Positions 18,362-26,937 of a stretch of 64,000 nt of DNA are shown piece after piece. Within the stretch, counting starts at the first letter, position 1; every line of letters starts with the position of its first letter. The position numbers and the translations under genes are program-made. Origin of the DNA: CAYZFD01 sp964477735 (GTDB lineage: Bacteria > Bacteroidota > Bacteroidia > Flavobacteriales > Flavobacteriaceae); the NCBI GenBank assembly GCA_964477735.1, contig CAYZFD010000005.1, forward strand, positions 5,389-69,388, in the 5' to 3' direction. Under the pieces are notes generated by a model. The model had not been told where the DNA came from. It saw only the letters and a list, made by a program, of their open reading frames with translations, and searched no databases.

Positions 18362-19929
18362 TCGATATCGGTTTTTAAATCATCCCCTTTTTTAACCACA
18401 GTTTTGACATGTTCAAACACATTGTTTTTAAGAAAAACATCTTCTGTTTGCGACCCACTGGCCTCTAAAAAAAGGTCTGTTGGAAGTTTTTGAAAAGTGT
18501 TTTGAATCAGTATGTTGGACACATTATGAAGCCTTACAACTGCCGTGTTTTGTAGCGGGCTTGAAGCGGCAATATTGTCTAAAACAAGTTGTTTAGAATT
18601 TGAAATTTCGAAGGCAGGACCCAGCGAATTGTTTACCCTGACATCATGAAGTTCAACATCCAAAGCGGTATCAATATTAAAACCTTCTTTAGCTTCAATG
18701 TTAATGTTCGAGAAAGTTATATTGCTGATGGGCATTTCTGGTATTCCAATCACACGACAGGCCGTATTAACCTGAGTTGCCGTAACATGGCCGATGTGTA
18801 TATTCCTAAAAATAGGGGTTCGTTCACTCACGGGTTCTTCAACGGTGTTTTTGTCGTAAAAAAGATTGAACATAAACGCTTCTCTCTTGATGTTTTTCAT
18901 TACTATGTTAGAAACCTGAATGTCTTCGACCACGCCACCCCGTCCGCGTGCGGCTTTTAATCGAATTCCTCGATCAGTGCCATCAAAAACACAATTTGAA
19001 ATGGTAATTTTTTTAATACCTCCAGACATTTCACTGCCAATTACCACGCCCCCATGACCGTTGAGCATAGTGCAATTGGTAATGGTAACATTTTCTGTTG
19101 GAGTAGCCCATTTCCGGCCATCAGCATCCCGCCCCGATTTGATAGTAATGCAATCATCGCCCACGCTGATATGGCAATTTGAGATGTGTACATTTTTACA
19201 TGAGGTGGGGTTGATGCCATCTGTGTTGGGCGAATACGGATTAAAAATCGTAACCCCATCAATGGTTACATTGTCACAAAATGCAGGGTTGATTGTCCAA
19301 AAGGGAGAATTTTGAATTGTGACCCCTTCAATGCGTACATTTTTACAATTGAAGGCTTGAAACAATGGCGGACGATGAAAAAGGTAACTTCTAGTCCTTG
19401 CATAATAGGGCGAAGTTTCTAGATGCGCATTGGCTTCCGCTGTCATCTTTTGATATTTTGTTAGCGGTAGTTTTGCTTTTGCAGACTCTATTCGCCAAAT
19501 TTCTTTCCACCAAGCTTCTCCTTGTCCGTCTATGGTTCCCCTTCCGGTAATGGTAATGTTTTCTACATCTTTGGCATAGAGTAATGGCGAAAAACTTTTC
19601 ATCACCGTTCCCTCCCAACGCAATTCTACAAAGGGCAAATAATGATCGAAATTGGTTGAAAAACGCAGGGTAGCCCCAGCCTCTAAATGGAGTGTGATGT
19701 TATTTTTTAATCTTAATGCACCCGTCAAATATTCCCCTGCAGGAAAATAAATTGTACCACCTCCAAGCAGTTCGGCTTTATCAATGGTTTTTTGAAGGGC
19801 TTCAGTGCACAACTCCCCTCTATTGTTACCCCCTTCTTCAAGGACATTAAGCCAATTTGGGTTTGCAAAACAAACCGTAAAGGATACTGAGATTAGGCTA
19901 CACCATAATAATAAATGTACTTTTTTCAT
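18355..19929 (-). CDS. GH28 polygalacturonase-type enzyme
   Basis: I place the start at the ATG at 19929 (524 residues). It follows the GH140 stop by 10 bp and gives a signal peptide (MKKVHLLLWCSLISV); the longer frame beginning at 20055 overlaps GH140 and has no export signal at its start. The protein is a right-handed beta-helix with all GH28 active-site motifs: NTDG (Asp237), GDD (Asp258, Asp259), GHGG (His292) and RLK (Arg323, Lys325). GH28 enzymes hydrolyse alpha-1,4-galacturonosyl links in homogalacturonan or act on rhamnogalacturonan junctions. Next to an apiosidase-type gene it could act exo on the backbone galacturonate freed from side chains. Endo or exo mode cannot be decided here. 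Confidence 0.94.
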   Translation of the reverse strand: MKKVHLLLWCSLISVSFTVCFANPNWLNVLEEGGNNRGELCTEALQKTIDKAELLGGGTIYFPAGEYLTGALRLKNNITLHLEAGATLRFSTNFDHYLPFVELRWEGTVMKSFSPLLYAKDVENITITGRGTIDGQGEAWWKEIWRIESAKAKLPLTKYQKMTAEANAHLETSPYYARTRSYLFHRPPLFQAFNCKNVRIEGVTIQNSPFWTINPAFCDNVTIDGVTIFNPYSPNTDGINPTSCKNVHISNCHISVGDDCITIKSGRDADGRKWATPTENVTITNCTMLNGHGGVVIGSEMSGGIKKITISNCVFDGTDRGIRLKAARGRGGVVEDIQVSNIVMKNIKREAFMFNLFYDKNTVEEPVSERTPIFRNIHIGHVTATQVNTACRVIGIPEMPISNITFSNINIEAKEGFNIDTALDVELHDVRVNNSLGPAFEISNSKQLVLDNIAASSPLQNTAVVRLHNVSNILIQNTFQKLPTDLFLEASGSQTEDVFLKNNVFEHVKTVVKKGDDLKTDIEW

Positions 19930-19939
19930 CTGGTAAAAT

Positions 19940-21352
19940 CTAAGGTTTTGTTTGTAAAACGAGTACCCAGTCATTTCCATCTTTTGGATCACCAGGGGGA
20001 TCGAAATCGAGGCTTCCTGTGTTGTGAAATGTTCCGATCGAAGTGCTTTCTCCATTCCTTGGGTTAAACCAAGAAGCTTTCACTTCAGCACCCTCTATTT
20101 TTCCCATCTGTATTGTCATTTCCCGCCCGGTATAGGTATATATTAAGGCATAATCATTGCCCCTAGTGGCTGCCATATATTGATACTTCTCTCCTTGGTT
20201 AACCACTAAGGTTTGGTCAGGAATTCGATTAAAATAATCAAATGACAAGATTAAATCTTTTACATGATGTACTTGTTTAGCACCTGGGTCATTGATGGCA
20301 TCTGACCAAGCTTTTTTATTCCCATAGGCAGGCTTATCGCCAGGTCTAAACATTTGCATCACTGCATTGTGGCCATAGGTGAAACCAGCGCCTCCTGCAA
20401 AAACAGACCAATAGGCATAGCGGCGCACATCATTACTATTCCAGAGCGGTTGTAAGGTATCGTGTAAACCTTGTGGAATTCCCTCATAAGAAGGTTCGCC
20501 GTCTAGGGTGGGTTTTGTTGGCTTCAAATTAAAATCTACATTGACAAATTTATAATTGTCTTGTGCATACATTCTTCCCGTTGTCTCTTGATCATAACGT
20601 CTATGACCCGATTGAAACATATTAAAGTCTAGCCATTCTTCGTGGTGATAGTTATCGGAGGAATCCGTACGGCCAAAAGGATGGAAGGTAATCAGCCATT
20701 TAGGATTTTTGGCGTGTAAAATATTCCCAATCGCATTCCAAATCGCTTTGTTTTCTTCGCCAGGCGTATCGCCGCCATTAAGCCAAATGATGTTTTTTCT
20801 GCTTTTGAAACGGTCAGCTAAAAATGCGGCATAGGCTTTTGCCTGTTCTAAATTAACCTTACCCCCTTTAACCGAAGTGCCCCAAATAGGCACTAATGCC
20901 AGAAACAAGTTTTTATCTTCAGCAAGATCTAGTGCATAATCTACATGATCCCAAAAGTCATATTCATCTGGGTTTTTAAAACGCGATCCTTCAGTAACCA
21001 ATGGCTTGGATACATCTTTGTTCACCACAGCCGAGTCCCCATAAATGTTGACCATTTCTTCGGAGTGCATGGTCATGATTTGAATAATATTAAACCCCTT
21101 ATTTTTTCTATCCTCAAAATAGGTGTTGATCGCTTCACGATCCAACTTTTTAAAGGTTAACCATCCTGTATCTGCTAGCCAGAAAAAAGGACTCCCATCG
21201 GCTGTTTGAAAAAAATGGCCGTTTTCAGAAACCTCGATTTCTTGAAATGTTCGCGACGCGCTTTGTTTTTTCTTTGAAGTGCAAGAAAAGGATAGCACAA
21301 ACAGAATTCCTAATGAAACCCAAGTCTTTAAAAGAAGGTGAATATTTTTCAT
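19940..21352 (-). CDS. GH140-type apiosidase-like lipoprotein (DUF4038 barrel)
   Basis: A 470-residue lipoprotein (lipobox SFSC followed by SKKK, a basic mature start that favours a periplasm-facing anchor). Residues about 40-365 are a DUF4038-type TIM barrel: FFWLADTGWLTF, FNIIQIMTMH, LFLALVPIWG, IIWLNGGDTPG with Asp195 and LDGEPSYEG with Glu286, the Asp/Glu pair expected for catalysis. Residues about 375-470 form the small beta domain usual in the family (YMAATRGNDYALIYTYTG). Characterised GH140 enzymes release D-apiose side chains from the galacturonan backbone of rhamnogalacturonan-II. It is 2 bp from the neighbouring beta-helix gene and 10 bp from GH28, which suits cooperative removal of apiose chains and then backbone cleavage. 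Other DUF4038 members have unknown activities. Confidence 0.85.
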   Translation of the reverse strand: MKNIHLLLKTWVSLGILFVLSFSCTSKKKQSASRTFQEIEVSENGHFFQTADGSPFFWLADTGWLTFKKLDREAINTYFEDRKNKGFNIIQIMTMHSEEMVNIYGDSAVVNKDVSKPLVTEGSRFKNPDEYDFWDHVDYALDLAEDKNLFLALVPIWGTSVKGGKVNLEQAKAYAAFLADRFKSRKNIIWLNGGDTPGEENKAIWNAIGNILHAKNPKWLITFHPFGRTDSSDNYHHEEWLDFNMFQSGHRRYDQETTGRMYAQDNYKFVNVDFNLKPTKPTLDGEPSYEGIPQGLHDTLQPLWNSNDVRRYAYWSVFAGGAGFTYGHNAVMQMFRPGDKPAYGNKKAWSDAINDPGAKQVHHVKDLILSFDYFNRIPDQTLVVNQGEKYQYMAATRGNDYALIYTYTGREMTIQMGKIEGAEVKASWFNPRNGESTSIGTFHNTGSLDFDPPGDPKDGNDWVLVLQTKP

Positions 21353-21354
21353 GT

Positions 21355-24300
21355 CTAAATTTTAGTAATAAATGCTGCTAACTTGTTTTTATGAGGTTGT
21401 GGAGCGCTTAATACAAGTTTTTGATCCCCTGAAAGAATACTAGAAGAAATTACAGCTCCCGTTTTGGTGTCTATCCAGAATAGTTGAAACGAGCTTTCAT
21501 ATCCAGAAAGATCCAGGTCAAAAGTTTTGGTGTTTTTTAAATATATGAGATAACGCTCCCCACTCTGTTCTAGCCCCCAATACGAACTTTTATAATTAAG
21601 ATTGGTGTTTATTTTCATTTCTGTTAGTGCTTCATAGAAGCCAGAAATGTTCACTTTGGGAATGTTGGCTAATGAGCCTCCGGCCATTAACACGGGCCAG
21701 CCAAATCTTGATGCATTTTTTGATGAATATAATATCGCTTTTTGCGGATACTTCTCGTGGTATTCACGGACTGCTCTATAGACTTGTGTGTCGTTTTCGA
21801 GGCCTTGTTTCATTTTTCGAGCGTGTTGGCGTGGGGCTAAATTTTTCCCCCCTTGGGGTGCATAAACACTACCATCTGATCTATAATGCCAATATCGAAT
21901 ATCGATTAAATCAACTGTGTTTTCTCGATTTTCATCAGCTAATATGGCATCCTGCACGTCTTTGGTTGCACTTAGCCCAATGATGCTATTTTCTGTGTAT
22001 TGTTTTTTGTATTTACTAACCTCATCTAACCAAAACTCCATAAAATGTAGGGGGCCCGTATATTCAGCACTTGTCAGATGAATGACGTTGCTTTGATTCT
22101 GAAAGTTTTCTAAGGATTTTCGGATAAAGCCTTGGTGAATCATTTTTCGATTTTGGTGAGACACATCATAAAACTGCTCTGCCATAAATATTCGCTTGTC
22201 TCCAGCATAGGGAGGGGGTTCTGGGAAATCTGTGTTATTGACATTATTGGCTGCTCGCCATGGCGAACTAGACCAATGCGCACCCGCCTCAAGGATATTG
22301 TGCTGAAAATAATGTTGTTGAATGAGTACAATACCATATTCTCCTGCTATTGCAGCAAATTGCCTTAACCGATTCCAATACCAAGCATTGAATTTTGTAA
22401 GGTCGTATTTACTCAGGTGGTCCCACGCTAGCCCTTGTCCCGATCTTGCGAAAGGTTGCTCATAGAAAGGTGGCCAAACATCAGCATCTAGTCTTCGGGT
22501 TCGTTGATGATCGTCCATTCTGCGCTCATACCACAAACCATAATTGTGCTCTAAAGCTACACTGCTACTGTTCATTAAGCTTCGAACAAGCTCTTGAAAG
22601 TCATCTGTAAATCCTTTTCCTGTTTTCCCAGGCACAAAACGCGTAATGTGTGGTTTGGCGTTATTTACATCATAATTGCGCAAACTACCTCGCCACCAAC
22701 TCACTTGATTTCGACGGCCTGTTAAAACTTTTCCATCGTGAGTTAACCAACCATTTTTGATGGTGATTTTGGCATGATTTCGTCGTTCAGAGTCAGTCTT
22801 CCAATCCAAATCATCTACTGATTTCAGCTTAGCAGTATGTACAGGAATTGCATTTTGTTTTGAAACTTCATTGATCCACCCTAACAAATTTTGATGTGGA
22901 TTTAAGGCTTCTTTAGTGAGTTTGTCCGCAAGTTCAATTGTGGGACTTGTAGAAGGTTCGGTTCCTATTTTTAACAAGTGTGGGGGCACAGGAAGCTGTC
23001 CCAATCTTTTTTCCAGTAGTGCGTAAAATAAACTTCTTGGGGATATGTGTGTGTTTACGTCTTTCCAATGCCCATTTCCAGCCATAGTTCCGCCCCAAAC
23101 GCCAAAAGCCCAATTGTTTGAGGTTGGAGGACTATAATTGTCTATTCTCGATGCTGAAGATTCCCAAATTACACTGTTGGCTGCTGTCCAGCCAGCGCCC
23201 CTTCCAGCTTGTTCACGGTTATTAAAGCGTAAGGCGTTGCCATCAATATTGACAACATCAAACAAAACACCAGTGGCCCAAGATCCAATGGTTCCACTAT
23301 TGTTAAATGGCAAATAGGATTCGCATTGAACAAAAGCATTGGGTCCTGTGGTTCCTAAGCCTCCAACAGCAAAATCATGATAACCATATTCAGAATAGCA
23401 ACGTTGAAATAAGGTTTGCTGTCCCTCTGTATAAAAGGTGTGTCTTCTAAAGGCAGCAATTTCAGAAATCGGTGCGGTTGCAACACAATCTTCTACCGTA
23501 ACTTGTTGAGAAGAATTTAAGAGATTTACCGCTCCTCCAGCCAAATGCTTAAAGTGTACTTGGCGCACCCATGCATTCTTAACATTTTCCATTGTGATCC
23601 CAAACCAGCGGTGCTGCTCATCTTTAGGATTCATGTTGTCATAGGCGGATTGAATGGCTAAATTTTCAACCCCAATGTTTTCAATTCTTCCCTCCCAGGT
23701 ATATAAAACAGCTCGTGGGTTTCCAAAATTCTTATCGAGAGGCATGGTTAGTGGTGCATTCAAAAACACATCGGATCCACGAATCGCTGTTACCCTTCGA
23801 TTCCATGACATTTGCCAATCTCTTGGTTTCCAACCAATCCAACCCGTTTCTCCTCCAAATGCATTCATATTTAAAGTGTCAATCCAATAGTTGGTTAAGG
23901 GCAACTCAATTGTGATTTCATCATTAATTTTCAATTGAGAAGGGTCAACCAATTGAATTTTTTGAGCACCAAGGGGCGTAAGCTGCACTTCAAAGTTTAG
24001 TGTGTCTAGATATTTTCTGTCATCCACCCCGGTAATTTTAACAATCGCTTCCCGATTGATCCCTGTGCCTAAAAGAAGGGTTTCGTTTTCGGCCTTTCCA
24101 CTCCCTCTGAGAACAACTCCAGAATGATTAATCTGAAGGGATCCGTTTACTTCATAAATTCCTTTTTCTAAAACCACGGCACCTCTAAAACCTGATGCGT
24201 TAGGTTTTAATTGGCTGACATAATCAATTGCAGCTTGAATTTTTTTTGTGGCATCCCCTTGCTCCAAAGGCACAAAGATTTTAGGTTCCACCAAAGGAAT

Positions 24301-24519
24301 TTGCTTTTCAGAGGCCATATAGCCCGCATAAGAAAAATCGGGTATTTGATTTCCTAAATCATCCGAAACTAAAACCAAATTGCCTCGCTTATTTTTAACA
24401 ATATCTGGAAACGAAGCTTGAGCAAAAGCGTTTTTGCTAACAAAAAGCAAGCATACAAAAGATAATAAGCAACTTATCATTTTCTGTAATCGATTGTATT
24501 TTTGAATTAAAACCCTCAT
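21355..24519 (-). CDS. Right-handed beta-helix fused to DUF6298-like TIM barrel
   Basis: About 1054 residues from an ATG at 24519 (another ATG at 24480 also gives a signal peptide, CLLSFVCLLFVSKNAFAQA). A frame open further upstream begins with TTG and has no export signal at its start. Residues about 70-540 are a pectate-lyase-superfamily beta-helix, starting with IQAAIDYVSQL and GAVVLEKGIYEVNG, with many regular N-rich turns. Residues about 570-1010 are a glycosidase-like barrel (DDLDWKTDSER, WWRGSL, HNYGLWYERR, IVLIQQHYFQHN, FMAEQFYDVSHQ, DLIDIRYWHYRSDG) that I match to DUF6298. A short beta domain ends the protein. It may carry both a lyase or hydrolase unit for the backbone and a second glycosidase. 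No catalytic residues can be named with confidence. Confidence 0.8.
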   Translation of the reverse strand: MRVLIQKYNRLQKMISCLLSFVCLLFVSKNAFAQASFPDIVKNKRGNLVLVSDDLGNQIPDFSYAGYMASEKQIPLVEPKIFVPLEQGDATKKIQAAIDYVSQLKPNASGFRGAVVLEKGIYEVNGSLQINHSGVVLRGSGKAENETLLLGTGINREAIVKITGVDDRKYLDTLNFEVQLTPLGAQKIQLVDPSQLKINDEITIELPLTNYWIDTLNMNAFGGETGWIGWKPRDWQMSWNRRVTAIRGSDVFLNAPLTMPLDKNFGNPRAVLYTWEGRIENIGVENLAIQSAYDNMNPKDEQHRWFGITMENVKNAWVRQVHFKHLAGGAVNLLNSSQQVTVEDCVATAPISEIAAFRRHTFYTEGQQTLFQRCYSEYGYHDFAVGGLGTTGPNAFVQCESYLPFNNSGTIGSWATGVLFDVVNIDGNALRFNNREQAGRGAGWTAANSVIWESSASRIDNYSPPTSNNWAFGVWGGTMAGNGHWKDVNTHISPRSLFYALLEKRLGQLPVPPHLLKIGTEPSTSPTIELADKLTKEALNPHQNLLGWINEVSKQNAIPVHTAKLKSVDDLDWKTDSERRNHAKITIKNGWLTHDGKVLTGRRNQVSWWRGSLRNYDVNNAKPHITRFVPGKTGKGFTDDFQELVRSLMNSSSVALEHNYGLWYERRMDDHQRTRRLDADVWPPFYEQPFARSGQGLAWDHLSKYDLTKFNAWYWNRLRQFAAIAGEYGIVLIQQHYFQHNILEAGAHWSSSPWRAANNVNNTDFPEPPPYAGDKRIFMAEQFYDVSHQNRKMIHQGFIRKSLENFQNQSNVIHLTSAEYTGPLHFMEFWLDEVSKYKKQYTENSIIGLSATKDVQDAILADENRENTVDLIDIRYWHYRSDGSVYAPQGGKNLAPRQHARKMKQGLENDTQVYRAVREYHEKYPQKAILYSSKNASRFGWPVLMAGGSLANIPKVNISGFYEALTEMKINTNLNYKSSYWGLEQSGERYLIYLKNTKTFDLDLSGYESSFQLFWIDTKTGAVISSSILSGDQKLVLSAPQPHKNKLAAFITKI

Positions 24520-24551
24520 CTCTTTTGCATTGCCCTGCACTGCTGTGCCAT

Positions 24552-26240
24552 TCAATCGGTTAATTTAGTTAAAGTATCCGAATTGTTTTCAAGGTTTGTC
24601 CAATCAACCCTTGTTTTTGTGTCTATCCCGTTGATATATTTTTCAATATTGGTATATCCATCTCCATTTATGTCTCCATTAGCATCTGAAGCATCATTTG
24701 GATTTAAACCATTCGCCTTTTCCCATTGGTCTGGCATTCCGTCCCCATCTGAATCTTTATAGGGTTTTCCTTTATAAACAGGATATCCCCCCACTTGGTC
24801 TGGACTGGTGATAATCCCCATTTTATAAGAATCTGAAGGTAGTCTTCTTTTAATAAACTCTTGGCCAATGGTATTTTCTAACCCGTCTCGATATTCAATT
24901 TTTCCAGTCCTCACATACTGGATCACTCTTTGATCAACGGCATCACGTTTGGGCAAAGTTGCACCCACATTGTCCAACACATACGCATAAGCTTCTTGTG
25001 CTGACAAAATGGTCATTGGCGACATCTCAAAAGGCCTCTTTTGCCTGATTAAATCCAAATAATTTTTAGCCTCTTCGTATGAGCGATTTTCAATTTGAAC
25101 TCCACCCGCCCAATTATCAGCTGAAATCTCGGGTGCACCTACTACAAAATTTCCGGAAACATACGCGCGGCCAAAGGTTTTTGGTTGTCTATAACCAGAT
25201 TCTGGCTTTAAAATTCTATATCGAATGGGCTTGTCCTTTGGGGTAATCGGCCCAGGTTTAAAGTAATTATTGATGATATTAAACATCGAGCGATAGTCTC
25301 CGCCATCTAGGGAGCGATTCCACCAATTAAACACTACATTATTTACAAAGTTGAAACTTCCATACATGCCTATCGATGGATTTCGAGATATGTTATTCGC
25401 CCATAGGTTGCGAATAAAAGTACTGTTTAATCCCCCGATAGTGCTTCCAAAAGCGTGATTGTAAGTGTCTAATCCCTCAGAAGAAATTGTGTTTTGTATG
25501 GTTACATTAACTGCCGGCATCTTTTCTAATTTGGATTTATTGTTGGCTTGAAATTGGTGCCTATATAACGAAATATTTTCGTCCAATCCCCAACTCACAG
25601 AGCAATGATCTATAATCACATTACCGATAACATTCCCGCCAACAGCGTCGTCTCTTCTCGTAACGTCAGTGGCACCTCGGCGAAAACGCATGTGTCGAAT
25701 GATAATGTCATGCGTGTCGAGTAACAACGACTCTCCTGCTATACAAACGCCATCACCAGGAGCTGTTTGCCCAGCGATAGTGATGTAGGGAGCCCTAACA
25801 CTAATGGGCATTTTAAGTTGAATAATACCAGAAACATTAAACACTACAGTTCGAGCACCAACCGCTTCACAGGCCTCTCTAAAGGTGCCTGCTCCACTAT
25901 CGGCTAAGCTGGTAACGACATACACTTTTCCGCCACGACCACCAGGGGTGAAAGCACCTCCGCCTTCAGCTCCTGGAAACGCTGGAATATCTGCCTTAAT
26001 CAAATCTCCTGGATAAGCTGCCCAAGGAACATAGGGTCTCCCCTGCTTGGCTTCTTCCTCAATGATGTGATGGTTGTTGTTCCAAATTTTCTCTAAACGA
26101 AGTTCCTCTAGAGCAAGAAGTGAATCTGTTTTTGACTGAAGTGCTTTTGGAATACTTGGATATTGTGCGATGGCAGTTTGTGTTAAACAAACGACACTTA
26201 ACAACATTGCAGCTTTTAGAATGTTAGTTATTTTCATCAT
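24552..26240 (-). CDS. PL1-like pectate lyase (first of the paralogous pair)
   Basis: The ATG at 26240 (562 residues) gives a standard signal peptide (MLLSVVCLTQTAIAQ); an earlier ATG at 26276 adds a basic stretch. A helical linker to about residue 65 is followed by the beta-helix beginning at FPGAEGGGAFTPGGRGG. It carries family motifs ITIAGQTAPGDGVCIAGE, IIRHMRFRRG, RRDDAVGG (likely calcium ligands), IIDHCSVSWGLDENIS and NLWANNISRNPS (likely catalytic Arg). The C-terminus has a Ca-binding, EF-hand-like repeat (DSDGDGMPDQWE, NGDINGDGYTN). These lyases cleave de-esterified galacturonan by beta-elimination. The start overlaps the DUF3826 gene by 17 bp, and the 26938-28638 gene is a close paralogue on the other side. 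Confidence 0.92.
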   Translation of the reverse strand: MMKITNILKAAMLLSVVCLTQTAIAQYPSIPKALQSKTDSLLALEELRLEKIWNNNHHIIEEEAKQGRPYVPWAAYPGDLIKADIPAFPGAEGGGAFTPGGRGGKVYVVTSLADSGAGTFREACEAVGARTVVFNVSGIIQLKMPISVRAPYITIAGQTAPGDGVCIAGESLLLDTHDIIIRHMRFRRGATDVTRRDDAVGGNVIGNVIIDHCSVSWGLDENISLYRHQFQANNKSKLEKMPAVNVTIQNTISSEGLDTYNHAFGSTIGGLNSTFIRNLWANNISRNPSIGMYGSFNFVNNVVFNWWNRSLDGGDYRSMFNIINNYFKPGPITPKDKPIRYRILKPESGYRQPKTFGRAYVSGNFVVGAPEISADNWAGGVQIENRSYEEAKNYLDLIRQKRPFEMSPMTILSAQEAYAYVLDNVGATLPKRDAVDQRVIQYVRTGKIEYRDGLENTIGQEFIKRRLPSDSYKMGIITSPDQVGGYPVYKGKPYKDSDGDGMPDQWEKANGLNPNDASDANGDINGDGYTNIEKYINGIDTKTRVDWTNLENNSDTLTKLTD

Positions 26241-26913
26241 GATTATTTGCTTTATCAGCCGTTTTGATACGCTCATGCCATGCTTTACTTTCTTTGTTTA
26301 AATCGTAGCCCTGAGCAGACAAATAATTATTGATTCGTCCTTTGTATTTCCCAAACCAAGCGTGTTTCTCTTTTGAAGATCCCGCATCCATGGCAAATTC
26401 ACGAGCTTCTACTAAATTGTCATAAATATACTTTTTTTGTTCTTCGGTTAAATGAGGGAGCATCTCTTGAAAAGCTTGATATGTTTTCGGAACAACCCCA
26501 TAGGTCATGCCGTCTTTTACTGCATCAACTTTTTCAGGCGATAGGTGCTTTTCTAGCTTTTTAATATAGGCTTTATGTAATTTCTCGATGGCTTTTGTGG
26601 CTTTAGAGCCTGCGCTTGCAATTTTTTGATCGCGCTTGGCATTAGACAATTGTTTTTGCTTTAACTCCGCTATTTTTGAATCGCGACTGTCATGAATTTG
26701 ACTCAGGTTTCTGTATTGTTCTGCAATAATATTTATGAGTATTGATGTTTTTTCAGGGTTGGAAAGTGCTAATTTTTCAACAATTTTTGACGCACGGTTT
26801 TGAGTTACCGCTATGTAGGCAGGGTCTTTATGTTGTTGCGCATAATTTTGGCTAAAAATTAAAAGAAAGAATATGGTGTATATTCTTGATTTTTCAACGA
26901 TTATCTGACTCAT
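26224..26913 (-). CDS. DUF3826 family secreted protein
   Basis: A 229-residue protein with a signal peptide (FFLLIFSQNYAQQ). The helical mature part ends in the block typical of DUF3826: YGVVPKTYQAFQEMLP, LTEEQKKYIYDNLVEARE, AMDAGSSKEKHAWFGKYKGR, INNYLSAQGYDL. DUF3826 proteins are found in pectin loci of this phylum and are only described as putative sugar-binding; no reaction is known to me. The gene sits exactly between two PL1-like lyases, 24 bp after one and overlapping the other by 17 bp, so translation is probably coupled. A helper, inhibitor or product-binding role for the lyases is an inference from that position. Confidence 0.82.
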   Translation of the reverse strand: MSQIIVEKSRIYTIFFLLIFSQNYAQQHKDPAYIAVTQNRASKIVEKLALSNPEKTSILINIIAEQYRNLSQIHDSRDSKIAELKQKQLSNAKRDQKIASAGSKATKAIEKLHKAYIKKLEKHLSPEKVDAVKDGMTYGVVPKTYQAFQEMLPHLTEEQKKYIYDNLVEAREFAMDAGSSKEKHAWFGKYKGRINNYLSAQGYDLNKESKAWHERIKTADKANNHDENN

Positions 26914-26937
26914 TTTACAACTTATATTTAGGTTTAA

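Noticed and set aside
18355..20055. A longer GH28 protein starting at 20055
   Set aside because: It would overlap the GH140 gene by over 100 bp and put 42 polar residues before a clear signal peptide that begins at 19929.
24520..24555. TTG start of the beta-helix/DUF6298 gene at 24555
   Set aside because: The extension is short and polar. ATG codons at 24519 and 24480 lead directly into a signal peptide.
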